Assembly (NCBI GenBank): GCA_013152945.1
Contig: JAADFL010000091.1
Location: forward strand, 1-24,134
Direction: 5' to 3'
Length of the DNA stretch: 24,134 nucleotides
DNA from: Deltaproteobacteria bacterium
GTDB taxonomy: Bacteria; Myxococcota_A; JAADFL01
Shown here: positions 8,210 through 14,784 of the stretch, piece by piece
How positions within the stretch are numbered: the stretch's first letter is position 1
Layout of the letters: each line of letters begins with the position of its first letter
The notes under the pieces: generated by a model
Told to the model about the DNA's origin: nothing
The model's input: only the letters and a program-made list of their open reading frames with translations
Databases searched by the model: none
Translations under genes and position numbers: made by a program

Positions 8210-9135
8210 CGGATGAAATCCCCCGGCTCATCATTGCCGGAACCGCCCGCCCTGCCGGGCAATGCTTTCACGAGTGACTCGGCCAGGTTTCGGACATCCA
8301 TTTCCCTGGTGGTGGATTCCAGGTCGTAGTAAAGGAAGAGCCAAGAAATATGCCAAAAGGGCAGTATTGCAATTTGCACCAAGCTCGACACAAAACCTGA
8401 CAGGGCCATAGCCCAAGCAGTCAATCCCTCTGCATTGTTTGAGTCGACACCTAATGCGAAATCCGCTATGCTTTTTATCCCGTACGAAATTACTGCCGAT
8501 ATCATGAATAACAACAAGCCGAGAAGAAACACCTTGCCCCAATGTTTCCGGGTCAGTTCCCATGACCTGGAAAGGGCACGGGTTCCATATGCCTTCTCGA
8601 CAACCGCCGATTCCTGGGTCAATGAAAAAACGATTGCCGCCAACATGCCCGGTACAAAGAGCAGGAACCCACCAAGGATCCATGCAAGACTATACATTAC
8701 CACCGCGCTCAAGTACCCCCAAAAGATTTTCATGAATCCCTTGTAGGCACCGGAGATGCTTACTTCTTCCCCGTTTAGTCTCAAGTTTGCCGTAAACGTA
8801 ATGGTGCCCGCCACTATCGGTTGCACGATCAGATAGAAGGGAAGGCTCAAAAGCATGTATTCACCCAACAGGGAAAAAAGCCTCAATGTACTGTCCAGGT
8901 CCTGTTCAACACCGCCGGAGGTCCCGGCCTGTGCCTGGACAAGCTGCATCAACTCGACTTGCTTGTCTGCGGTCAAAGCTATGGTCAGCAGTGCCGCGGG
9001 TATATACAGCACCGCCGTTACTCCGAAGAACAATTGAAAATTATCCCGGTACAGGCGTACCGCACTATCTATGATATCACCAAGGCTCATTTCCCCCCTT
9101 GAATTGGCAGTGTTTCGGCCGGCAGGCATATCCAT
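8206..9135 (-). CDS. polytopic membrane protein (glycerophosphodiester phosphodiesterase membrane-domain-like)
   Basis: About 309 residues with roughly six hydrophobic helices and no catalytic domain. The opening MSLGDIIDSAVRLYRDNF leads directly into a helix. The middle carries the pattern LSRSWELTRKHWGKVFLLG, in which a conserved 'alpha-S-x-x-L' element precedes a new helix. Both features are typical of the membrane-domain family once annotated from glycerophosphodiester phosphodiesterases and of YckC/DUF975-like proteins. The ATG at 9135 is preferred because AGGAG lies 5 bases upstream; two GTG codons just before it are too close to that site. It shares one base with the upstream stop (TGATG). 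It probably forms the membrane scaffold of this unit, which is inferred from linkage only. Confidence 0.75.
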   Translation of the reverse strand: MDMPAGRNTANSRGEMSLGDIIDSAVRLYRDNFQLFFGVTAVLYIPAALLTIALTADKQVELMQLVQAQAGTSGGVEQDLDSTLRLFSLLGEYMLLSLPFYLIVQPIVAGTITFTANLRLNGEEVSISGAYKGFMKIFWGYLSAVVMYSLAWILGGFLLFVPGMLAAIVFSLTQESAVVEKAYGTRALSRSWELTRKHWGKVFLLGLLLFMISAVISYGIKSIADFALGVDSNNAEGLTAWAMALSGFVSSLVQIAILPFWHISWLFLYYDLESTTREMDVRNLAESLVKALPGRAGGSGNDEPGDFIR

Positions 9136-10727
9136 CACCACTCCTGTTCAAGAACCGCCACGAACACACCGGGCATGTCCGACTGTCCCGGCAAGACCTG
9201 GAGAAAATCCTCCTGCGTCTCGAACTCTCCCAATGATCGGCCCAGGTGCCTCACAGGAACCCGGTTGAACCGCGGGTTGGAATCCATGAAAGATGCCGCC
9301 ACTGCCTGGTTCTCGGCATACAGAACCGACCTGGTGACGTATACGAGTCTTCCCCGGGGTGCAACCAGCTTGGAAGCCTCTTCGAGCAACCTTGCCTGCC
9401 TATCTTCAATGGCCGGCAGATCATCGGACGCAAGACGCCAGGGAGCCAGCGGATCGTTGTATATGTTCCCGGTGTTTGACGAAGGCACCTCTACTATGAC
9501 AACACCGGCCCGGCCGATGCGCTCCTTGTCAAGAGGCGTATCTGTTTTTACTTCAATGGCCCTTACCATGAGTGAACCCAATCGCCTCGCCCTCTTCTTC
9601 ACGTCAAGGCTCTCACCCGGGTCTGAAACCAAAACGGTCAGCTTACCTGCACCCGCGAGCCTGCAGGCCAAAGAGGCATCCAGGGCACTATTCTGTACCG
9701 CCTTCCACAATATTACATCACTAGGTTGCCTTGCCATGGAAACCTGGCAAATAAGCTGTTCGACGGGATCGACTATTTCAAACAAGCCCTGTTCGTAGGA
9801 TGTAGTGCTCCTCAAGTCCACATCCGGCAGTGCGACCAGGGTATGTTCGAAATAGCGACCGGGTTCAGCCTCGACATTCTCTTTGGATAAAAGGGACCGG
9901 AGTTCTTGCTGGTTAGTTCGGGCCAAGTTGACGGCCAGGGCCTGAACATGCTCGCTGAATGAACCTTTCCCGATTAGTTCAGCCTTCATGAGACCGTGCT
10001 GTGCGAGCATCTCGGCCGCCAGCCAGTGGGGCAATGAATAACGGGCCGCGAGATAGCTGACTGTGTTCTTGGCCCTGTCGGGGTATTCCTCGATCCAATC
10101 CCTTTTCGACAAAATATCGGACAGGATTCCTTTGATGCCGCCGGGCATATTTTTCTGTAGAGCAAGAGCCCCTGCCGAATCATCCCCGGCCAAGGCCCTG
10201 TGTACCATCAGCCTGGACCACATGATATCAAGATTTTCATTGTCATTATTTTTTTCGGTCAATTCCGGGCCGCCTGCCGCAGAAAAAAGATAATCGTATT
10301 TTGCCCTGTTCCTGATTAGCTCCATTGCCTCTCCAGCGGCGGCAAGGCCTTCAAGCGTACTAAGTTTCAATTCCTCCATTGCTTCGAGAAGAGCAACATT
10401 GTCGGCCCTGCCAATTTTCTCCAGGTACGCGGCTATGGCTATTACATTTTCGTCCCTGGCCTCGACTATTGCCTTGATTTGTTCACTATTGTCTTTTGGA
10501 TCATTGCCTTTAGCACTTTTCTCCTTTTTAATTCCCTCACCCGGAGGCTGAGCTTTTTCCGCTTTTTTCGAAACCTGCCTTTTCCTCTTGACAGCGGATT
10601 CGCTCTTGTCTTTCGCCCCCTTGGACGGACTGCTGCTCTTTTTCGCCTTTACCTTCAGGGCTGCCTTTGCGTTCTTTTTTCGGCCCGGCTTCCCCGTCTT
10701 CCTGGAAGCGCCCTTATTAGAAGCCAT
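9135..10727 (-). CDS. RsmB/NOP2-like protein lacking catalytic cysteines, with lysine-rich N-terminal tail
   Basis: Residues 1-80 of this 530-residue protein are a disordered, lysine/serine/alanine-rich tail resembling bacterial histone H1-like tails. The rest follows the fold of RNA m5C methyltransferases (RsmB/Fmu/NOP2). A NusB-like helical part leads to ARYSLPHWL (about 229-236), then an RNA-binding-like segment NLARTNQQELRSLLSK, then the catalytic-domain remnants. Motif IV, normally PCSxTG, reads PSSNTG (415-420). Motif VI, normally TCS, reads TRS (465-467). The SAM-loop motif, normally DxCAAPGGK, is replaced around 338-354 by unrelated residues. Both methyl-transfer cysteines are therefore gone, and the protein is probably a non-catalytic RNA or ribosome binder. 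GGAGG precedes the ATG at 10727. It is the first gene of the MoxR-DUF58 unit. Confidence 0.85.
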   Translation of the reverse strand: MASNKGASRKTGKPGRKKNAKAALKVKAKKSSSPSKGAKDKSESAVKRKRQVSKKAEKAQPPGEGIKKEKSAKGNDPKDNSEQIKAIVEARDENVIAIAAYLEKIGRADNVALLEAMEELKLSTLEGLAAAGEAMELIRNRAKYDYLFSAAGGPELTEKNNDNENLDIMWSRLMVHRALAGDDSAGALALQKNMPGGIKGILSDILSKRDWIEEYPDRAKNTVSYLAARYSLPHWLAAEMLAQHGLMKAELIGKGSFSEHVQALAVNLARTNQQELRSLLSKENVEAEPGRYFEHTLVALPDVDLRSTTSYEQGLFEIVDPVEQLICQVSMARQPSDVILWKAVQNSALDASLACRLAGAGKLTVLVSDPGESLDVKKRARRLGSLMVRAIEVKTDTPLDKERIGRAGVVIVEVPSSNTGNIYNDPLAPWRLASDDLPAIEDRQARLLEEASKLVAPRGRLVYVTRSVLYAENQAVAASFMDSNPRFNRVPVRHLGRSLGEFETQEDFLQVLPGQSDMPGVFVAVLEQEW

Positions 10728-10866
10728 GAATCCTCCAGAATTCCGTGCAAAATGCACCGGGGCAAGAGCAAGAATATTCAAGGAAACTCAAGCTTGTTCA
10801 ATCTTCCTTATCGGCCCTTGTCCCTACTCCATGTCTCGAGCATAAAATAATGTCAGAGACAAAATA

Positions 10867-10895
10867 TCAATAGCTTTACCGGGACAGGCTGTCAA
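10867..10895 (-). promoter_or_regulatory. candidate promoter for the RsmB-like/MoxR/DUF58 unit
   Basis: On the minus strand a perfect TTGACA (10895-10890) is followed after 17 bases by TATTGA (10872-10867), giving a consensus -35 and a weak -10. The leader to the ATG at 10727 would be about 130 bases and include the TGTCTC/GAGACA repeat. Confidence 0.4.
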
Positions 10896-10932
10896 TCACG
10901 GGAAGCCGGATACACAATTTTTACCGCCCGGT

Positions 10933-10962
10933 TTGACAGTGGGAAAAACCTGCATGGAATAT
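10933..10962 (+). promoter_or_regulatory. candidate promoter for the GIDE-like/LpxH-like unit
   Basis: A perfect TTGACA at 10933-10938 is followed 18 bases later by GAATAT (10957-10962), a weak -10. A second possible -10, CATAAT at 10990-10995, is nearer the gene but has no good -35. The choice between them is open. Confidence 0.35.
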
Positions 10963-11034
10963 TTGCCCTGTTTTCACTGTTTTTGATACATAATACCGGC
11001 TCGCGGCGGCAAACACCGTCCAAGGAGTGATAAG

Positions 11035-11538
11035 ATGTTCCTGCGTTTTCGTCCAAAGACAAAAATAGCCGATTTGAAAGAGGGCTCGATATGCGTGGTG
11101 GAAGGTACGGCAGCGGCCGGGGACACATTACAACTTCCTGCCGGCGACAACATACGTTGCCTGTGCTACGACATTACAATGGAAAGCTACCGTGTAGGTT
11201 CAAGAGGCAGGGGCAGGGCCATGTGGATTCCGGACAAGGCCGAACGTAAGGCCACGAATTTTTTCGTTTCGGACGACACAGGCAAAGTGTGGGTGCAGGC
11301 GGACACGCCCGGCCTTATCTTGAGCGGAGCCTTGACCCTTTCCGGCAGGTTGAGGAAAAAAGCGAACAAGCGCTTTGTCGCGGCTATTTTGCGTGACGGT
11401 GACATCATCAGGATCCGCGGCCTGGTTTCGGCCTCAAGGCCCCAGGACGGTGAGCCAAAGGACACCTTGGTTATAAGGCCCGGCCCAAAAGGTGACCTGG
11501 AAATACTGGTCAGGAAGAAATTCGAGGACAAGAACTAG
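11035..11538 (+). CDS. GIDE-like domain protein
   Basis: The 167-residue protein looks like the isolated substrate-side (GIDE/'BAM') domain of mitochondrial MUL1-type E3 ligases and their prokaryotic relatives. Signs are an opening GSICVVEGTAAAGDTLQLP, a conserved CLCYDITMESY, a tryptophan strand AMWIPDKAE, then NFFVSDDTGKVWVQAD and AILRDGDIIRIRG, the last two being the most typical elements. There is no RING finger and no transmembrane helix, so ubiquitin-like ligation is not implied. Prokaryotic members are uncharacterised. GGAG lies 10 bases before the ATG. The LpxH-like gene begins about 50 bases after the stop, suggesting a shared transcript and perhaps a membrane or envelope-related role. 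Confidence 0.7.
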   Translation: MFLRFRPKTKIADLKEGSICVVEGTAAAGDTLQLPAGDNIRCLCYDITMESYRVGSRGRGRAMWIPDKAERKATNFFVSDDTGKVWVQADTPGLILSGALTLSGRLRKKANKRFVAAILRDGDIIRIRGLVSASRPQDGEPKDTLVIRPGPKGDLEILVRKKFEDKN

Positions 11539-11587
11539 CTTTTCATCGTCGAAATGGTTATGCCGGGAAGAAAGGCTGCCTGTTTGG

Positions 11588-12388
11588 ATGCATGACCTAA
11601 AGGCAATCGTCGCCGACTTACACCTGGACGGGTCCAGGAGTCTCGATACGGCCCTGGAAAACCTCGTGGACCGACTCGATCACCTACATGTCCATGAGCT
11701 GTTCATCCTGGGAGACATGTTCGATTACCTTATTGGCGACAAGAGGTATATTCAAGATCACCATTACCGGGCACTTGACCGAATTTCGGCCTTTAGAAAA
11801 AATAAAAAGAAAAACAGGGTCCATCTCCTGGAAGGAAACCGTGAATTCTTTGTAAGGGACTCTTTCCTGTTGCACAGGTTCTTCGACTCCATAGGAGAGA
11901 CCGCCACGTTCCGGGCGGGTCGAAAGTCTTTTTTCCTGGAGCATGGCGACAGGATAGATCCTTACGACCGGCGTTACAGGTTCTGGAGATTCGTATCAAA
12001 GAATATCATATCCTACGCGGCCATGAAGGCGATTCCCGCCAAACTTGGAACGAGAATCGTGAGCAATTTCGAGAAGAGACTGAAAAACCTGTCACCCGAA
12101 GGCTCAATAGTAGACAAGCTCTCACTTGTCAGCCATGCAAGGGCCATGTTCTTCAGAAATTTCGACGTAGTCGTGACCGGACATTTTCACAGGTTTTTCG
12201 TGTACTCGGAAAACGGCAGGAAACTGGTTGTCATGCCTGCGTGGAGAGACACGCAATCCTTTGCCTTGATCGGCCCCCGAGGCGATATGGCCTTGATTGG
12301 ACCCGGAGCCGGTTATTCTCCAAGGACACGAAAAGGAGGGAAAAATGAGCAGAAAATGCAACGTGGAGAGCAACAAGGCCAAGTGTAA
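11588..12388 (+). CDS. LpxH-like UDP-2,3-diacylglucosamine pyrophosphohydrolase / metallophosphoesterase
   Basis: LpxH removes UMP from UDP-2,3-diacylglucosamine in lipid A synthesis at the inner membrane. This 266-residue protein carries its metallophosphoesterase motifs in order: ADLHL (D10, H12), LGDMFD (D43), EGNREF (N84), EHGDRID (H119) and GHFHR (H199, H201). The LpxH-specific stretch HGDxxxxxDxxYxxFR-like is present as [20 protein letters not shown] replaces the usual GNRD, a conservative change at a non-ligand position. A basic tail after about residue 240 overlaps the next gene by 44 bases. The ATG at 11588 directly precedes the first metal motif; the frame extends upstream into the previous gene, and no strong ribosome site settles the start. 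It could be a paralogous phosphoesterase rather than LpxH itself. Confidence 0.8.
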   Translation: MHDLKAIVADLHLDGSRSLDTALENLVDRLDHLHVHELFILGDMFDYLIGDKRYIQDHHYRALDRISAFRKNKKKNRVHLLEGNREFFVRDSFLLHRFFDSIGETATFRAGRKSFFLEHGDRIDPYDRRYRFWRFVSKNIISYAAMKAIPAKLGTRIVSNFEKRLKNLSPEGSIVDKLSLVSHARAMFFRNFDVVVTGHFHRFFVYSENGRKLVVMPAWRDTQSFALIGPRGDMALIGPGAGYSPRTRKGGKNEQKMQRGEQQGQV

Positions 12389-12554
12389 CTGCACTTATGA
12401 GCCATGCTCACGAAAAGGAATCTGTTGCGAATGCATCGAGTATCACCGGAGGATGAACGAGTTGCCGGCTTGTGTCTTTCCGGAGGATGCCGAGCGTACC
12501 TATGACAGGAGCTTTGCGTACTTTGCCAGGCTGGTCAATGAAGGCAGGATATAG
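12345..12554 (+). CDS. small cysteine-rich protein, DUF6485-like
   Basis: A 69-residue protein with eight cysteines (residues 5, 14, 16, 21, 27, 28, 30 and 43) arranged as CNC, then C, then CCEC, with His34 close by, followed by a PAC motif and YDRSF. This arrangement matches the DUF6485 family of small putative metal-binding proteins, whose function is unknown. A strong AGGAGGG site precedes the ATG at 12345, while an in-frame ATG at 12297 lacks one. The start lies inside the 3' end of the LpxH-like gene in another frame, so translation is probably coupled. It could bind zinc or an iron-sulfur cluster; the sequence alone does not decide. Confidence 0.8.
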   Translation: MSRKCNVESNKAKCNCTYEPCSRKGICCECIEYHRRMNELPACVFPEDAERTYDRSFAYFARLVNEGRI

Positions 12555-12638
12555 AGAACCGGCTGCGAGCATAGGGTAGTGCCGCTAAATCTTCCATAAC
12601 AGCCGGGGTTCCGCCCACGGTCAGCGGTTCTTTTTCTT
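12555..12638 (+). terminator. candidate intrinsic terminator after the DUF6485-like gene
   Basis: AGAACCGGCTG (12555-12565), immediately after the stop codon, can pair with CAGCGGTTCT (12622-12631) with one bulged base. TTTTCTT follows. The loop is long (about 56 bases), and a smaller CCGC/GCGG hairpin sits just before the T-run. It fits the convergent position between this gene and purB. Confidence 0.4.
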
Positions 12639-12662
12639 AAAACCTCTCTATCGAATGCCGGG

Positions 12663-13958
12663 TTACTTGTCGAACACCCGCTCGAAGATATAGTCCACGT
12701 GCTCCAGGTGCGGTTTCATGGAAAAAGATTCTTCCACTTCTTTCTCGTCAAGGTAAGACATCAATTCCCGGTCGGACAGGATCAGGTCCTTTAAAGGCTT
12801 TTTTTGGTCGAATGCCTTGAGCGCATTCCTCTGGACCATTACATAAGCCTTTTGCCTTGCCACGCCTTTCCTTGCAAGCTTCAAAAGCAGGCCCTGGGAA
12901 AATACCAGGCCGCCCGTCATCTCCAGGTTAGCCTGCATTTGCCCGGTGTCCACTACCAACCCCCTGAACACCTTTTCGAGCCTGTCCAAAATGAAATCCG
13001 TGAGAACGGTCGCCTCCAAAGCCGTGATTCGCTCCACCGAGCTGTGGCTTATATCCCTCTCGTGCCAGAGCGCCTGGTTTTCCAGGGCGGGAACCACCGT
13101 ACTTCTAATCAGCCTTGCAATGCCCGTAACATTCTCGCTCAGTATAGGATTGCGCTTGTGGGGCATTGCGCTCGATCCCTTTTGGCCTTTTTTGAAAGGC
13201 TCCTGCACTTCGTTGACCTCGGTCCTCATCCTGTGCCTCACATCCAGGGCCATTCGCTCCATCGTGCCTGCGAGGATTGCCAGTGATGCAAACACCTCTG
13301 CATGGCGATCCCTTTGAACAATCTGGGTGGACACTGGATCCGGCTTCAGCCCCAGGATTTCACACGCCCTGGCCTCTATGGACGGATCGAGGTGGGCAAA
13401 AGTCCCCACAGCACCGCTGATCTTGCCGAATGCGATATTTTCCCGGGCTTGCCTCAACCTTGCCTTGTCACGCATCAACTCGGCATAGAAGCCTGCCAGC
13501 ACCAAGCCGTACGTCGTGGGTTCCGCATGTATACCGTGGGACCTGCCGATGGTGGGCGTTTTCTTGAACTCGTGCGCCCTTTGAGACACGGTGGAGCAAA
13601 GCTCGTCCAGGTCCCTGATTATTGCATCCAGCGCAGCCTTCAACTGCAGTGCAAACGACGTGTCCAGCACGTCCGAAGATGTCATGCCCAAGTGCACGTA
13701 CCTTGCGGCATCTCCAATCTGCTCCTCGAGCGCGGTCAGGAAGGCTATTACATCATGCCTGGTAATCTTTTCGATCTCTTCCACCCTGGATGCCTCGGGA
13801 CTCCTCGCAGCCTGGATTTTCTCATTCGCATCAGCCGGTATCAGGCCTTGTTCGGTCATGGCCGCGCACACCGCCTTTTCCACGTCCAGCCACAGGGCGT
13901 ACTTCTTTTCGTCGGACCACAGGGCCGACATCTCCTTCCTGCTGTACCTGGGAATCAC
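12663..13958 (-). CDS. purB: adenylosuccinate lyase
   Basis: PurB catalyses two beta-eliminations in purine synthesis: SAICAR to AICAR, and adenylosuccinate to AMP, each releasing fumarate. The 431-residue length is standard. The family signature SSAMPHKRNP (about 262-271) contains the flexible catalytic loop serine. Active-site segments TRHDVIAF (about 66), TSSDVLDT (about 93) and GRSHGIHAEP (about 138) are intact. The start is GTG at 13958, giving MIPRYSRKEM, the classic PurB N-terminus, with GGAGGG 7 bases upstream. A TTG at 13973 would place the ribosome site inside the gene. GTGA overlaps the stop of the preceding hydrolase gene. No other purine gene is in the window. Confidence 0.97.
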   Translation of the reverse strand: MIPRYSRKEMSALWSDEKKYALWLDVEKAVCAAMTEQGLIPADANEKIQAARSPEASRVEEIEKITRHDVIAFLTALEEQIGDAARYVHLGMTSSDVLDTSFALQLKAALDAIIRDLDELCSTVSQRAHEFKKTPTIGRSHGIHAEPTTYGLVLAGFYAELMRDKARLRQARENIAFGKISGAVGTFAHLDPSIEARACEILGLKPDPVSTQIVQRDRHAEVFASLAILAGTMERMALDVRHRMRTEVNEVQEPFKKGQKGSSAMPHKRNPILSENVTGIARLIRSTVVPALENQALWHERDISHSSVERITALEATVLTDFILDRLEKVFRGLVVDTGQMQANLEMTGGLVFSQGLLLKLARKGVARQKAYVMVQRNALKAFDQKKPLKDLILSDRELMSYLDEKEVEESFSMKPHLEHVDYIFERVFDK

Positions 13959-14779
13959 GGCATTTCCCTCCAATTCTTTTTATCCTTGCTTGATAAATCG
14001 GACGAACCGACTGTAAAAACAGGAGTCGGCGTGTCCTGGTGCGCTGCCAGCAACCGTGCCCCATTGGAAAGGACGCGGCCCGCGGCATTCAACGCCAATC
14101 TTGGATCGTTGTTCATTTCTGACAAGTGGGCGAGCACCACCAGGTCGAGGCCGGGGTGTAACAGGTCTGCAAGCAGATCCGCTGCCTCCGGGTTCGATAA
14201 GTGGCCCAACCTCGAACGGATTCTCTGCTTCAAGGGCCATGGATACGGCCCGTCCATCAGCATATCCGGATCATGGTTGAACTCGAGCACCAGGGCATTG
14301 CAATCGGCCAGCCTGTCTTTGACAAGCCTTGTTGCTACTCCCAGGTCCGTCGCCACTCCTAAACTCGCGCCAAAATGGTCCTCCACCCTGAACATGACAG
14401 GTTGGTTCACATCATGGCTGGTTGAAAAGGGGGTTACCAGAAAGCCGCTCACGTTGAAAGCCCGGCCGGGCTCGATGGTTTCCAAGCATGGTTTCGAAGC
14501 CCGCTTTTCAAGATCCGAAGCCCACGCGGAAAAGGTTCCGGACGTGGCGAAAACCGGCACATGGGCGGCTCTTGCGGCAGGCCCGGCGCCGCGAAGGTGA
14601 TCGATATGCTCGTGCGACACTATTATAGCCCTTAATTTTCTTTCATCCAGGCCCGATATTATAAGCCTCGATCGGATCCTCTTCCAACTCAATCCCGCGT
14701 CCAGCAAAATTGCGTCTTGGCTCGATTCCACCCAAATGGCGTTACCTTTGCTGCCGCTGCCTAGAACGCAGAACCGCAC
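13955..14779 (-). CDS. metallo-beta-lactamase fold hydrolase, WalJ/YycJ-like
   Basis: A 274-residue MBL-fold protein opening with MRFCVLGSGSKGNAIWVES and then ILLDAGLSWK, the hallmark N-terminus of the WalJ/YycJ family. The metal-binding HxHxDH motif is present as SHEHIDH at about 55-61, and later ligands are likely in VATDLG and VLEFNHD. WalJ relatives are cytoplasmic nuclease-like hydrolases linked to cell-wall signalling or DNA repair in Firmicutes; in Gram-negatives the role is undefined. The start is GTG at 14779, with GGAGG about 10 bases upstream, 5 bases after the GH3 stop. The gene overlaps purB by GTGA, so GH3, this gene and purB form one unit. Confidence 0.88.
   Translation of the reverse strand: MRFCVLGSGSKGNAIWVESSQDAILLDAGLSWKRIRSRLIISGLDERKLRAIIVSHEHIDHLRGAGPAARAAHVPVFATSGTFSAWASDLEKRASKPCLETIEPGRAFNVSGFLVTPFSTSHDVNQPVMFRVEDHFGASLGVATDLGVATRLVKDRLADCNALVLEFNHDPDMLMDGPYPWPLKQRIRSRLGHLSNPEAADLLADLLHPGLDLVVLAHLSEMNNDPRLALNAAGRVLSNGARLLAAHQDTPTPVFTVGSSDLSSKDKKNWREMP
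13966..13971 (-). promoter_or_regulatory. Shine-Dalgarno site fixing the GTG start of purB
   Basis: GGAGGG on the minus strand sits 7 bases before GTG (13958-13956), inside the end of the upstream hydrolase gene. It supports the shorter PurB and coupled translation through the GTGA overlap. Confidence 0.7.
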
Positions 14780-14784
14780 GATGC

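Larger units (their letters stand above)
10728..11034. other. divergent intergenic region, 307 bases
   Basis: This gap separates the RsmB-like unit (minus) from the GIDE-like unit (plus). It holds two near-consensus -35 hexamers pointing away from each other, in inverted repeats CTGTCAA (10889-10895) and TTGACAG (10933-10939). It also holds a short inverted repeat TGTCTC/GAGACA (10832-10837 and 10856-10861) that would lie in the minus-strand leader. I see no protein-coding gene or RNA gene here. Confidence 0.6.

Noticed and set aside
9135-10727. Naming the RsmB-like protein an active 16S rRNA m5C967 methyltransferase (rsmB)
   Set aside because: Both catalytic cysteines and the SAM-binding loop are missing, so enzymatic naming would mislead.
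13302-14600. A 432-codon plus-strand open frame opposite purB and the WalJ-like gene
   Set aside because: It is the shadow of two well-supported minus-strand genes. It has no ribosome site and no family likeness.
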